A stretch of 64,000 nucleotides of DNA from Sphingomonas phyllosphaerae (GCF_029623345.1 NZ_JAPYKH010000002.1:310001-374000); one strand, 5' to 3'. Shown: positions 1 to 10,967, numbered from the stretch's first letter. Notes: generated from the sequence alone by a model not told the origin. Made by a program: numbers and translations.

Positions 1-997
1 GGCGCCGTACCTGCTGTTCCTCGGCGACGCGACCGAGCGGGGCTTCGCCAAGACCGCGCTGGGGCTGCGCGACTGGGCGGGGGACAGATGCCTCGCCGAA
101 CATGCGCTGCCCGCCGCGACCGTCTCCACCGGCCTGCCGCGGATGACCCCCGCCGAGGCCGCTGCGGCGGGAGCACGCTCGATGGTGATCGGGGTCGCCA
201 ATCAGGGCGGCGTGATCCCCGCTTCGTGGATGCCCGAGCTGATCGCCGCGGCGGAGGCGGGGCTCGACCTCGTCGCGGGACTGCACATGCGGCTGGGCGA
301 CATTCCCGCGCTGCGCGAGGCGGCGGCGCGCGCGGGCACGCGGCTAGTCGACGTGCGCGAGCCACCGCCCGCGCTACCGATCGCGACCGGCGCCAAGCGC
401 GCCGGGCGGCGTCTGCTGACGGTCGGCACCGATTGCGCGCTCGGCAAGAAATATACCGCGCTCGCGATCGCGCGCGGGCTGCAGGCGCGCGGGCAGGACG
501 CGACCTTCCGCGCCAGCGGGCAGACCGGCATCATGATCGCGGGCGAGGGGATCGCGATCGACGCCGTGGTCGCCGACTTTGCCGCGGGCGCGGCCGAGCT
601 GCTGAGCCCCGCGGGGTCGCCGACCCACCTCGATGTGATCGAGGGGCAGGGTTCGCTGTTCCACCCCTCTTACGCCGCGGTCTCGCTGGCGCTGCTCCAT
701 GGTAGCCAGCCCGATCTGTTCGTCGTCTGCCACCAGCCCATGCGCGCGCAGATCCTCGGCACCCCCGGCTACCTGGTGCCGTCGATCGAGGCGGTGATCG
801 AGCAGACGATCGCGGTCGGGCGGCTGACCAACCACGCGATCCGCTGCGCCGGGGTCAGCCTCAACACCGCGGGCATGGTGGAGGAAGAAGCGGAGGCGGC
901 GATCGCGCGTACCGCCGCGCGGCTGGGCCTGCCCGCGGCCGATCCGATCCGCGGCGGCCCTCCCTTCGAGCGGCTGCTCGACGCATGCGCGGCCTGA
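1..997 (+). CDS. dgcN: DgcN-like DUF1611 protein (N-acetyl-D-glutamate synthase family), 5' partial
   Basis: The reading frame is already open at base 2 and runs to TGA at 995-997, so the N-terminus lies outside the window. The sequence fits the DUF1611 family: an N-terminal Rossmann-like part with a GVANQGGVIP segment, then a P-loop-like GTDCALGKKYT motif and a C-terminal nucleotide-binding fold. The family founder DgcN acts in D-glutamate catabolism, usually beside an epimerase called DgcA, which could lie just upstream of the window. The next gene starts 13 bases before this stop, so the two are probably co-translated. The family call is firm; the substrate is inferred from the family and from D-amino-acid-related neighbours. 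Confidence 0.85.
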   Translation, partial: APYLLFLGDATERGFAKTALGLRDWAGDRCLAEHALPAATVSTGLPRMTPAEAAAAGARSMVIGVANQGGVIPASWMPELIAAAEAGLDLVAGLHMRLGDIPALREAAARAGTRLVDVREPPPALPIATGAKRAGRRLLTVGTDCALGKKYTALAIARGLQARGQDATFRASGQTGIMIAGEGIAIDAVVADFAAGAAELLSPAGSPTHLDVIEGQGSLFHPSYAAVSLALLHGSQPDLFVVCHQPMRAQILGTPGYLVPSIEAVIEQTIAVGRLTNHAIRCAGVSLNTAGMVEEEAEAAIARTAARLGLPAADPIRGGPPFERLLDACAA

Positions 998-2103
998 GCC
1001 CCGCCGCGGCCGACCGCTTCCGGCGGTACGTGCTGCCCGGGCTCGCGTTCAAGGCGGTGGTGATCGGCGGCGGATATGCCACCGGGCGCGAGCTCGCCGA
1101 ATTCTTCCTGCCCGCGGGCGCCTGGGGCGGCGTGCTCGCGATGGCGCTGGCGACGCTGATCTGGGGCCTTGTCGCGGCGGCTACCTTCCGGCTCGCGCAT
1201 GCGATCGGCGCGCGCGACTATCGCACCTTCTTCCAGGCGCTGCTGGGGCGCTATTGGGTGCTATTCGAGGCCGCTTACGCCCTGTTCGTCGTGGTCGTGC
1301 TCGCGGTGTTCGGCGCCGCCGCGGGGGAGATCGGCGCGGCGACGCTGGGGCTGCCTCCAACGGCGGGAACGCTGGCGCTGCTCGCCGGCATCACCGCCTG
1401 CGTCGCCTGGGGCAATGCCGGGGTCGAGCGCGTCTTCCTCTGGGTCTCGGTGCTGCTCTACGCTACTTACGCGCTGTTCCTGCTGCTCGCGCTAACGAGC
1501 ATGAGCGACCGCATCGCCGATGCCTTTGCCGCGGCGGGGCCGCCCGCACCGGGCTGGGCGCTCGGCGGACTGACCTATGCGGGCTACAACATCGTCGGCG
1601 CGGTGATCGTGCTGCCGGTGACGCGCCACTTCCGCTCAGGCCGTGACGCGGTGATCGCGGGCGCGCTGGCGGCGCCGCTGGCGATGCTGCCCGCGCTGCT
1701 GTTCTTCGTCACCATGGCGGCCTTCCTGCCCGACATCGCAGGGACGGTGCTGCCATCGGACTATATCCTCACGCGGCTCGGCCACCCGCTGTTCCACCTC
1801 GGCTTCCAGCTGATGATCTTCGCCGCGCTGCTGGAGAGCGGCACCGGCGCGGTCCACGCGGTGAACGAGCGGGTCGCGCGCGCGCGTGGCCGCGCGACGC
1901 TGTCGCCCGCGGCACGCGCGCTGCTCGCGCTGGCGCTGCTCGCGCCGTGCATGTTGCTCGCCGAGCGCGTCGGCCTCGTCGGGCTGATCGCGGGCGGTTA
2001 CCGGCTGCTCGCCGCGCTGCTGATCCTGATATACGTCGTGCCGCTGCTGCTGTTCACCCTGACGGGCCGCGGCGTGCCGGCCGAGCCGGAGCCGATCGTA
2101 TGA
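985..2103 (+). CDS. YkvI-type integral membrane protein (putative transporter)
   Basis: This 372-residue protein is almost entirely hydrophobic, with about ten predicted membrane helices. It begins with a Gly-rich GGGYATGRE stretch typical of YkvI/COG3949 proteins, which resemble APC/NSS-type secondary transporters. The start ATG lies inside the end of the DUF1611 gene, and its stop overlaps the start of the following serine hydrolase in an ATGA arrangement, so all three are likely one transcript. In this context it may carry a D-amino acid or small peptide across the inner membrane. The substrate is not known for the family and is inference. Confidence 0.8.
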   Translation: MRGLSPAAADRFRRYVLPGLAFKAVVIGGGYATGRELAEFFLPAGAWGGVLAMALATLIWGLVAAATFRLAHAIGARDYRTFFQALLGRYWVLFEAAYALFVVVVLAVFGAAAGEIGAATLGLPPTAGTLALLAGITACVAWGNAGVERVFLWVSVLLYATYALFLLLALTSMSDRIADAFAAAGPPAPGWALGGLTYAGYNIVGAVIVLPVTRHFRSGRDAVIAGALAAPLAMLPALLFFVTMAAFLPDIAGTVLPSDYILTRLGHPLFHLGFQLMIFAALLESGTGAVHAVNERVARARGRATLSPAARALLALALLAPCMLLAERVGLVGLIAGGYRLLAALLILIYVVPLLLFTLTGRGVPAEPEPIV

Positions 2104-3668
2104 GATACGCCGCACCCGTGCTGCTCGCCGCGTTGGCCGCCGCGCCCGCGTTCGCCGCGCCGCCCCGCGGCTTCGACGCGCGCGTCGAGCAGGTGATGCA
2201 CGCCTCGGGCACGCCGGGCATGGCAGTGGCGATCGTCGAGGACGGCAGGGTCACGCTCGCCAAGGGCTATGGCGTGCGGCGGCAGGGCGCACCCGAGCGG
2301 GTCGACGCGAACACCGCCTTTCTGATCGGCTCGACCGCCAAGGCGATGACCGCCGCCGCGATCGCGACCCTGGTCGATGCGCACAAGCTCGGCTGGGACG
2401 ACCGCGTCGTCGACCATCTCCCCAGCTTCCAGATGTACGATGCCTGGGTCACGCGCGAGATCACGGTACGCGACCTGCTGGTCCACCGCAGCGGGCTCGG
2501 GCTCGGCGCGGGCGACCTGCTGTACGTGCCCCGCGGCAGCTATGCGCGTGCCGAGATCGTGCGGCGGCTGCGCTACATCGCGCCCGCGACCAGCTTCCGC
2601 AGCGGCTATGCCTATGACAACGTGCTCTACACCGTCGCCGGGCAGTTGATCGAGGCGGTCAGCGGGCAGACGTGGGAAGATTATGTCCGCGCGCACGTGC
2701 TCGCCCCCGCGGGCATGGCGGGCGCGACCGGCGAGTTGGCGACCTTCTGGGCGATGCCCAACCGTGCGCTGCCGCACGCGCGCTTCGGCGGAGCGGTGCG
2801 CGGCACCGGAGCGATGCGCGGGCTCGACGAGCGCGACCAGCTGCCGCAGGCCGCCGCCCCCGCCGGGCTGATCGCGGCGAGTGCCACCGATATGGCGCGC
2901 TGGCTCCAGGTGCAGCTGGGCGGCGGCGTCGCGGCGGACGGCACGCGCGTCTTCTCCGCCGCGGCGGGGCGCGAGATGTGGGCGCCGGTAACGCCGATGC
3001 CGATCACGCCGCTGCCCGAGCCGGTCGCGGCGACTACGCCGACCTTCGACGCCTACGCGCTCGGCTGGGAGGTGCGCGACTATTGCGGCGAGCGGATCGT
3101 GTGGCACGCCGGCGGGCTGTTCGGCATGACCTCGGTGGTGGTGCTGATCCCTGCGCGCCACGTCGGCTTCGCGATCGAGCTCAACAGCGAGGAAGCCGCG
3201 CCGCGGCACGGGCTCATGTGGGAGCTGATCGACCATTATCTCGGCCTCAAGCGGCAGGACTGGCCGGCACGCTTCACGCGCTATCGCGCGCAGCGGATCG
3301 CCACGGCCGAGGCGGCGGTGCGCGCCACCGCGGCGGCGCCCGCCAAGGTCGGGCCGTCGCTGCCGCTGGCGCGCTACGCCGGGCGCTATGTCGATCGCTG
3401 GTACGGCCCGATCGAGGTCGGCGGCGACGCGTCCGGGTTGACGGTGCGCTTCGTTCCGACGCCGCGCATGGCGGGGCGGCTCGAGCATTATCAGTATGAC
3501 ACGTTCGTCGCGCGCTTCGACGATCCCGCGATCGAGCCCGCCTATCTCACCTTCGCGCTCGATGCCGCGGGCAAGGTGGCGCGAGTGACCGCGCGGCCGG
3601 TGTCGCCGATCGCCGATTTCAGCTTCGACTATGCCGACCTGTTGTTCGAGCCCGAGCCCGCGAGGTGA
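2100..3668 (+). CDS. Secreted serine hydrolase, class C beta-lactamase/D-aminopeptidase fold
   Basis: This 522-residue protein begins with a signal peptide (cleavage near residue 19). It shows the penicillin-binding-protein catalytic set: SxxK as STAK at 78-81, YxN as YDN at 172-174, and an HAGG segment at 336-339 in place of KTG. A C-terminal extension of about 150 residues follows, as in many DUF3471-type esterase/peptidase relatives. The ATG at 2100 overlaps the preceding stop, which fixes the start over longer in-frame options. Such enzymes act in the periplasm on D-amino-acid peptides, esters or amides. The neighbouring DgcN-like and D-aminoacylase-like genes favour D-peptide substrates, but this is inference. 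Confidence 0.88.
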   Translation: MRYAAPVLLAALAAAPAFAAPPRGFDARVEQVMHASGTPGMAVAIVEDGRVTLAKGYGVRRQGAPERVDANTAFLIGSTAKAMTAAAIATLVDAHKLGWDDRVVDHLPSFQMYDAWVTREITVRDLLVHRSGLGLGAGDLLYVPRGSYARAEIVRRLRYIAPATSFRSGYAYDNVLYTVAGQLIEAVSGQTWEDYVRAHVLAPAGMAGATGELATFWAMPNRALPHARFGGAVRGTGAMRGLDERDQLPQAAAPAGLIAASATDMARWLQVQLGGGVAADGTRVFSAAAGREMWAPVTPMPITPLPEPVAATTPTFDAYALGWEVRDYCGERIVWHAGGLFGMTSVVVLIPARHVGFAIELNSEEAAPRHGLMWELIDHYLGLKRQDWPARFTRYRAQRIATAEAAVRATAAAPAKVGPSLPLARYAGRYVDRWYGPIEVGGDASGLTVRFVPTPRMAGRLEHYQYDTFVARFDDPAIEPAYLTFALDAAGKVARVTARPVSPIADFSFDYADLLFEPEPAR

Positions 3669-3672
3669 GAGG

Positions 3673-5637
3673 ATGACGATGAAGACGCTTCTGCTGGCGC
3701 TGCTCCCCGCGCTGCTGGTCGCCGCGACGCCGGCGCAACGCCCGCCCGTCGCGCCGCCCGCGGCGCCCGCCGACGGCGCCGTCCCGGCGCCCGCCACGCC
3801 CGCGACCACGCCGCCGCTCACCGCCGCGGATGTCGGCGCCTGGCTCGACGGCTATATGCCCGCCGCGCTCCAGGCCGGGAAGATCGCGGGTGCGCAGGTC
3901 GCGGTCGTCAAGGACGGCGCGATCCTGTTCGAGAAGGGCTATGGCTATGCGGACGTCGCCGCCAAGACGCCGATGGACCCGCGCCGCTCGCTGATGCGGA
4001 TCGGCTCGACCTCCAAGCTGCTCACCTGGACCGCGGTGATGCAATTGGTCGAGGCGGGCAAGATCGACCTCGACGCCGACGTCAATCGCTACCTCGATTT
4101 TCGCATCACGCCGCCCGGGCGCGCGGTGACGATCAACGACCTCATGCAGCATCGCGGCGGCTTCGAGGAGGGGCTCAAGGACCTGCTCGCCAGCGATCCC
4201 AAGCTGCTCAAGACGACCGAGCGCTATCTCAAGGAGAATACGCGCCCGTTCCTGTTCAAGCCGGGCGAGGCGCCGGCCTATTCCAACTACGGCGTCGCGC
4301 TCGCGGGCTATATCGTCCAGCGCGTCTCGGGCGAGCCGTTCGAGGCCTATGTCGCACGCCATATCACCGGCCCATTGGGCATGGCGCACACCACCTTCGT
4401 CCAGCCGCTGCCGCCCGCGCTCGCGCCGCTCGCGGCCAAGGGGTACGACACCAGCGACGGCTCGCCGCACGCTTATGAGCTGGTCGGCACCGCGCCCGCG
4501 GGCAGCGTCGCCGCGACCGCGGACGACATGGCGCGCTTCATGCTCGCGCATCTCGGCGGCGGAAGCTACGGCGGCGCGCGGATCCTGCGCCCCGAGACCG
4601 TGGCGTTCATGCACCGCCCGCCGGCACCGCCCGTCGCGGGTTTCGACACGATGGCGCACGGCTTCTTCTGGATGCAGCGCAACGGCACGACGGTGATCGG
4701 CCATGGCGGCGACACGATCGTCTTCCACACCGACCTCGCGCTGCTGCCCGAGAAGAACGTTGGCCTGTTCATGAGCTTCAGCAGCCGCGGCGAGCGTGAC
4801 GCGGTCTATGGCGTGCGCGAGCGGCTGTTCGACCTGTTCATGGACCGCTATTTCCCCGCACGCGCCGCGCCGCTGCCGCCCGCGATCGCGTCCGCCGCGG
4901 CGGACGCGCGCGCGCTGGCGGGGCATTACGAGAGTTCACGGCGGGTCGAGACCGGCTTCATCAGCCTGTTCTACCTGCTCCAGCAGGACGTGGTGAGCGC
5001 CAACGACGACGGCACGATCAGCGTCTCCTCGATCGAGGGCAAGCGCTTTCGCGAGATCGCGCCCGGCCTGTGGCGCGCCGTCGACGGCACGCGGCTGCTG
5101 CGCGTGACCGAGCTGCGCGGGCGGCGTACGCTCGTCGACAGCCAAAATCCGGTCGGCGTCCTCCAGGCAGTGCCCGCGGCGCGCAACTCGACGATGTTCC
5201 AGACCGTTGCGGGCGTGTCGCTGCTGGTGCTGCTGCTGACCGTGATTGCCTGGCCGGCGGGTTGGTGGATCCGGCGGCGCTACGCCGGACCGCCGGTGGC
5301 GAGCGGGCGCGCGGCGCGCGCGCGGCTACTGGTGCGCGTCGCCGCGGTCGCCGACCTCCTCTATGTCGCGGGCTGGTACACGATCGTCGCCCCGATCCTG
5401 AGCCAGCAGGTCGACGCCTATAATGCCACGCTCGACGGCATGATCCGGCTGCTCCAGGTCGCCGCGCTGATCCCGATCGCGGCGGCGCTGATCGGCGTGT
5501 GGAACCTGGTGGAAGCGTTCCGTGGCGCCTTCGGCTGGGGCGTGCGGCTGCGCGCCACGCTGGTGGCGCTGGCGTTTCTCGGGCTGCTGTGGGTCGCCGC
5601 GATGGCGCATCTGATCGGCTGGAGCCTCAACTACTGA
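3673..5637 (+). CDS. Serine hydrolase with C-terminal four-helix membrane domain
   Basis: A second beta-lactamase-fold hydrolase of 654 residues starts four bases after the previous stop, with GAGAGG just ahead of ATG 3673. An N-terminal signal and a Pro/Ala-rich linker (about residues 20-50) precede the catalytic domain. Motifs are STSK at 112-115, YSN at 203-205 and HGGD at 344-347. From about residue 515 four hydrophobic segments form a membrane domain, so the catalytic part is probably tethered on the periplasmic face. It is a distant tandem paralogue of its upstream neighbour. Its last codons overlap by 11 bases the end of the convergent small gene on the minus strand. Confidence 0.87.
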   Translation: MTMKTLLLALLPALLVAATPAQRPPVAPPAAPADGAVPAPATPATTPPLTAADVGAWLDGYMPAALQAGKIAGAQVAVVKDGAILFEKGYGYADVAAKTPMDPRRSLMRIGSTSKLLTWTAVMQLVEAGKIDLDADVNRYLDFRITPPGRAVTINDLMQHRGGFEEGLKDLLASDPKLLKTTERYLKENTRPFLFKPGEAPAYSNYGVALAGYIVQRVSGEPFEAYVARHITGPLGMAHTTFVQPLPPALAPLAAKGYDTSDGSPHAYELVGTAPAGSVAATADDMARFMLAHLGGGSYGGARILRPETVAFMHRPPAPPVAGFDTMAHGFFWMQRNGTTVIGHGGDTIVFHTDLALLPEKNVGLFMSFSSRGERDAVYGVRERLFDLFMDRYFPARAAPLPPAIASAAADARALAGHYESSRRVETGFISLFYLLQQDVVSANDDGTISVSSIEGKRFREIAPGLWRAVDGTRLLRVTELRGRRTLVDSQNPVGVLQAVPAARNSTMFQTVAGVSLLVLLLTVIAWPAGWWIRRRYAGPPVASGRAARARLLVRVAAVADLLYVAGWYTIVAPILSQQVDAYNATLDGMIRLLQVAALIPIAAALIGVWNLVEAFRGAFGWGVRLRATLVALAFLGLLWVAAMAHLIGWSLNY

Positions 5638-5857
5638 GCGTGGCACTCTCCACCAGCACCAGCGCGCGCATCTTGGCGAGGAGCAGCTCTGCGACGCCGG
5701 CCTCGAGCCCGCTCACCGCGACGCCGATGCGATACGTGTCGCCGTCGCGCTCGACCGACGCCGCGTCGAAGGCGATCGCGCGCAACGCCAGCAGGTTGAG
5801 CACGCGCAGCGGCAGATCGGGCGAGGCCTCGCCGGCGACGAGGAAGTGGACGGTCAT
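5627..5857 (-). CDS. Small ACT-like domain protein
   Basis: A 76-residue protein beginning MTVHFLVAGEAS. Length and alternating beta-strand/helix pattern (beta-alpha-beta-beta-alpha-beta) resemble a single ACT domain such as the IlvM-type small subunit, a fold that usually binds amino acids. It diverges from the Lrp/AsnC gene, with 129 bases between the two start codons, and its 3' end overlaps the convergent serine hydrolase by 11 bases. A role as a small amino-acid sensor or subunit is inference from fold pattern and position. No catalytic residues are recognisable, and it could simply be an uncharacterised sphingomonad protein. Confidence 0.6.
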   Translation of the reverse strand: MTVHFLVAGEASPDLPLRVLNLLALRAIAFDAASVERDGDTYRIGVAVSGLEAGVAELLLAKMRALVLVESATLSS

Positions 5858-5986
5858 GCGGGTGGGCCTCGGTCGGATCGTTGGCGCGCAGGATGGCAGC
5901 GGCGCGGCGGAAAAGGTCTCCTCATCCGCACCGCAGACGCTAAGCTGGGGCATGATCCACCGGAAATATACCGGATCGCGGCAGGA

Positions 5987-6448
5987 ATGACCCCGCTCGA
6001 CGAATATGAGCGCCGCATCCTGCGCGAGTTGCAGCGCGACGGGCAGCAGACCGTCGCCGAGATCGCCGCCAAGGTCGGCCTGTCCGCCTCGCCGTGCTGG
6101 CGCCGCATCGACCGGCTCGAGCGCGAGGGCGTGATCCGCGGCCGCGTCGCGCTGGTGGATCGCCGCAAGGTCGGGCTCAGCGCGCATATCTTCGCGCAAG
6201 TGCGGCTCAACGCGCACGGGCGCGCCAATCTCGACGAGTTCGCCGACGCGATCCGCGGCTTCCCCGAGGTGCTCGACGCTTATGTGCTGATGGGCACCAC
6301 CGACTTCATGCTGCGCATCGTCGCGCGCGACATCGACGCGTACGAGCGCTTCTTCTTCGACAAGCTGAGCCGGCTGCCCGGCGTGCAGGAGATCACCTCC
6401 ACCGTCGCTTTGTCCGAGATCAAATCCACGTCCGAGCTGCCGATCTGA
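5987..6448 (+). CDS. Lrp/AsnC family transcriptional regulator
   Basis: This 153-residue protein has the usual Lrp length. An N-terminal winged helix-turn-helix spans about residues 5-50 (recognition region around VGLSASPCWRRI) and a C-terminal RAM effector domain follows from about residue 65. GCAGGA just upstream supports ATG 5987. Lrp-type regulators respond to amino acids and often control the gene next to them. Here the D-aminoacylase-like gene begins 23 bases downstream and the ACT-like gene diverges upstream, so local control of amino-acid utilisation is the natural inference. Confidence 0.92.
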   Translation: MTPLDEYERRILRELQRDGQQTVAEIAAKVGLSASPCWRRIDRLEREGVIRGRVALVDRRKVGLSAHIFAQVRLNAHGRANLDEFADAIRGFPEVLDAYVLMGTTDFMLRIVARDIDAYERFFFDKLSRLPGVQEITSTVALSEIKSTSELPI

Positions 6449-6471
6449 CCCGAACCTTCCGAGGAGCCGCC

Positions 6472-8199
<1,728 letters not shown>

Positions 8200-8271
8200 G
8201 CTCGCGCTGGCGCGGAAAACACCGTCCGCGGAGCGAGGATAAGACGCCTCGAGGCGCTGCCCCGATCACGG

Positions 8272-8667
8272 TCACCGACGTTCTTGGCGTCGCATGGGCA
8301 TCGCGTCGATCGTCTCTTCGAGGAGGGTCGCGGAGATCGGGCGTGTCTGGCGGAGCTTGGTGCCGCCGTCCTTGCCGATCAGGAGCGTCGAAAAGCCGTC
8401 TGGTGGAAGGCGAAAGCGTCTCCTCAGGCTTGCCGCTGCATCACTTGCGCCTGTCACCCGCTCGCCCACGACCTCGACCACCGTCACGTCGCGCTCCGCA
8501 GCCGCTTCTCTCCATCGTGCGATGATCCGTCGCTGTTGCTGATGCTTTGGATCCTGCTCGTGGGAGGCGGCGACGAGCAGCACGCGCTGCTGCCACCGCA
8601 TCGCCGCGATGCTGGAAGGAGCCGCTGCCGCCAGCGACAAGGCGATGAGCAGTTTGGATGCCATCAT
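8272..8667 (-). CDS. DUF4174 domain-containing exported protein
   Basis: A 131-residue protein with a short signal peptide followed by a thioredoxin-like alpha/beta domain. The signature is a VLLVAAS strand, a central VVEVVGE strand, a GFSTLLIGKDGG segment and the C-terminal TIDAMPMRRQE tail, all characteristic of DUF4174. No CxxC pair is present, so it is unlikely to be a redox enzyme. It converges on the D-aminoacylase-like gene. An EcfG-like motif sits immediately upstream of the start (8676-8700). Function of the family is unknown. ATG 8667 is followed directly by a second ATG, either of which could be used. Confidence 0.85.
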   Translation of the reverse strand: MMASKLLIALSLAAAAPSSIAAMRWQQRVLLVAASHEQDPKHQQQRRIIARWREAAAERDVTVVEVVGERVTGASDAAASLRRRFRLPPDGFSTLLIGKDGGTKLRQTRPISATLLEETIDAMPMRRQERR

Positions 8668-8675
8668 GTAACCGC

Positions 8676-8700
8676 AACGCGCTGGCGCTCATGACGTTTC
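8676..8700 (-). promoter_or_regulatory. EcfG-like promoter candidate ahead of DUF4174 gene
   Basis: On the minus strand GAAAC (8696-8700) and CGTT (8676-8679) are separated by 16 bases, one mismatch from the alphaproteobacterial general-stress consensus GGAAC-N16/17-CGTT. The -10 element ends only 8 bases before the ATG, so any transcript would be nearly leaderless. This makes the call tentative. Confidence 0.35.
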
Positions 8701-8745
8701 GCCTGGCCGGGAAGGGACGCTTCGCGGCGGGATGGAGGACGTCAG

Positions 8746-8898
8746 ATGATCGCAGCCATATCGCTGGCCTCGATCGCGGCGCTGGCGTCACAGGCCGATC
8801 CGGGCGGTACGACACGACGCACCCGTGGCGCGGCCGGTGAAGGAGAAATCGGTCCGTCGGCGCGAGGGACGGAGCCGGCCGCAGCCGATGAGGCATGA
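8746..8898 (+). CDS. Possible small exported peptide (50 aa)
   Basis: A short frame begins with ATG at 8746, preceded by GGAGG at a good distance. It encodes a hydrophobic N-terminal stretch (MIAAISLASIAALAS) resembling a signal peptide, followed by a Gly/Ala/Glu-rich tail, and ends at TGA 8896-8898, just before the convergent glycoside hydrolase stop. I recognise no family. The ribosome site and signal-like start are the only support; composition alone could produce this in a GC-rich genome. Confidence 0.3.
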   Translation: MIAAISLASIAALASQADPGGTTRRTRGAAGEGEIGPSARGTEPAAADEA

Positions 8899-8905
8899 TC
8901 GCGGC

Positions 8906-10945
8906 TCAGCCGACATCCCGCGAAGGAGCGCCGGCCGGGAAGGCCGTGATGCGAAGCTTGGGCGCGCCATAGGGGATCAGGACGATCGTCCGAGCGTCGC
9001 CTGACGGTTCGACCGTCGCCGGTGGGGGCGCCGCCGCACCGTCGACGATGTCCCAGCCACTGACGGGCACCAACCGCATCGACAGGACGACTGCGGGAGA
9101 CCGTCGCGAGAACGGGACCGGTCCGACCGCGCGCTCGATCCGCTCGATCGAGGGGTCACCTGTCACGCCGAACGCCCAGCGACTTGCCGGACGAATCTCC
9201 CAGTCCGCCGTGAGCCCGCGCCGGCGCACCTTGGTCCACTTCTCCTCGATCGGCAGCGCGAACACGAGCGCACCGTCCTCGAAGCTGGTCCAACCTTCCG
9301 GGGTCACCACTGCGCGCGGGCGGCTGGTGAAGGCGAGTTCGATGCGATCGCCGGCACGCCACTCGCGCTCGATGCGCACGAACCCCCCGTCGGGTAGCAC
9401 GGACTGTGCTGCGCCGTTGACGAGGACGGTCGTCTGCTGGGACCAGCCCGGGACTCGCAGCCGGATCGGGAAGGTCAACGGTCGGGCGGGCTCCACCGCG
9501 ATGTCGATGGCGTGGCGGAAGGGATAGTCGGTCTCCTGCCGCAACGTGACGGGCACGTCACGCACCCGCGTCGCGACGGTGCAGGGCGCGTAGAGCGTCG
9601 CCGCCAGCCCGCCATCGACCGAGGCCATCCACAGGTGCGTCGTCAGCTTGGGCCAGCCCTGGTGAAAGTTGGCGGTGCAGCAGCCGAAATGCGGCTCCAG
9701 CCCGAACATGTTCGATTCCGGCCCGTTGGTCGTCCACGGTCCGGGACCGTGGACGCATCGCACCTGATTGGGCTGCTGGTCGTATTGGTGCGCCCACATG
9801 TCGTCGGTGAAGGTGGCGGGCAGCGCATTATAGGCCAGCCGCTCGATTCGGTCGGCCAAGCCCGCGTCGCCGGTGATCGCCAGCGCTTGCTCGAGCGAGT
9901 ACATCGCCTCGACGATCGCGCACAGCTCGACGCCCTGGCTCGGGCTGCGCCCGGCGAGATGCTCGTCGGCCGAGTAGATACCGATCGGCAGCCCGTGGTA
10001 GCGGTCGAGCGCGCCGAGCTGGCGCTGGATCGCGGCGCGATCCGCCGCGTCGCCGGATACCACCGACCAGACCGGCGAGACCTTGAGCGCCTGCGCGTTG
10101 TTGACGCCGTGGACCGACAATGCCGGGTCCTTGAGCCCCTCGGGCACCTCGCCGGGGATGTCGGGCTTGTCGAGCCCGATCGCCTGTTTGCTGGTCTTGG
10201 TGCGATAAGGGTAGTCGGCGAACAGCCCTTGCCAGTCATAACCCTGCCGCTTGAGCAGCGCTGCGAGCTCCAGCAGCGAGGCATCGCCGGTGCGATTGTA
10301 CAGCCAGATCACCGAGACGAGCTGGTCCTGCCACCGGAACTTGCCCCAGTCCTTCAGCGGGCGTGCGGGCAGCGCCTTCAGCTGGTGCGCGAAATAGGCG
10401 GTCATCAGCCCGAGCACGCGCGGGTCGCCGGTGAGCTCGTGATATTGCGTCAGCACCTTGAGCATCACCATACGCGGCCACCAATCGTCGTTGCTGGCGG
10501 GGCCGAACATGCCGTCGGGGCGCTGGCTCGCCAGCGTCCACTCGACGAAGCGCTGCGCCTTGGCCTTGAGCGCGGGGTCGTCGAGCTGCCACGCCAGCGG
10601 CAGCAGTCCGTCGACGAAATAGGGGCCACGTTCCCAGCTCTCGCCGGTGCCGCCGAGCCAGCCGCTGTTGGCGCCGACGTCGGGCCAGGTCTCGTCGAGC
10701 CGCCCGCCCATGCCGCGCGCCTGGATCTCGAGCTGGCGGCGCAGCCAGCCAGCCGGGCGGATCGCGCCGGTGGGCAGCGGCTGGAACGGCTGCGGCGCGA
10801 GCGGCGCGCGGTTCTGCGTCAGCGGCGCGGCGCCGGCCACGGCGCGCGGCGCGGCGTGGAGCGGGGCAACCTTCGCGATGCCAGCGAGCGCCGCGCTGGC
10901 GGTGGTGGCGCGGAGCAGGGCGCGGCGGCTGATCGAATAAGCCAT
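8906..10945 (-). CDS. GH127-type beta-L-arabinofuranosidase-like enzyme, Tat-exported
   Basis: A 679-residue DUF1680/GH127-like protein with a twin-arginine leader (SRRALL at 6-11). The catalytic (alpha/alpha)6 barrel carries E340-x-C342 and the pair C422-C423, the spacing of the Glu-Cys-Cys-Cys zinc site and Cys nucleophile of GH127 enzymes. C-terminal beta-sandwich domains follow. GH127 members release beta-L-arabinofuranose from arabino-oligosaccharides. AGGAGG lies just ahead of ATG 10945. It is the last gene of a leftward operon with a DUF4965 protein (22-base gap) and a TonB receptor. The fold call is strong; the precise linkage cut is inference. Confidence 0.85.
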   Translation of the reverse strand: MAYSISRRALLRATTASAALAGIAKVAPLHAAPRAVAGAAPLTQNRAPLAPQPFQPLPTGAIRPAGWLRRQLEIQARGMGGRLDETWPDVGANSGWLGGTGESWERGPYFVDGLLPLAWQLDDPALKAKAQRFVEWTLASQRPDGMFGPASNDDWWPRMVMLKVLTQYHELTGDPRVLGLMTAYFAHQLKALPARPLKDWGKFRWQDQLVSVIWLYNRTGDASLLELAALLKRQGYDWQGLFADYPYRTKTSKQAIGLDKPDIPGEVPEGLKDPALSVHGVNNAQALKVSPVWSVVSGDAADRAAIQRQLGALDRYHGLPIGIYSADEHLAGRSPSQGVELCAIVEAMYSLEQALAITGDAGLADRIERLAYNALPATFTDDMWAHQYDQQPNQVRCVHGPGPWTTNGPESNMFGLEPHFGCCTANFHQGWPKLTTHLWMASVDGGLAATLYAPCTVATRVRDVPVTLRQETDYPFRHAIDIAVEPARPLTFPIRLRVPGWSQQTTVLVNGAAQSVLPDGGFVRIEREWRAGDRIELAFTSRPRAVVTPEGWTSFEDGALVFALPIEEKWTKVRRRGLTADWEIRPASRWAFGVTGDPSIERIERAVGPVPFSRRSPAVVLSMRLVPVSGWDIVDGAAAPPPATVEPSGDARTIVLIPYGAPKLRITAFPAGAPSRDVG

Positions 10946-10967
10946 GTTGTCCTCCTCGCTATCCGGC

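Noticed and set aside
1998..3821. Minus-strand frame of about 600 codons opposite the serine hydrolase
   Set aside because: Antisense to a gene with clear catalytic motifs and lacking any domain of its own.
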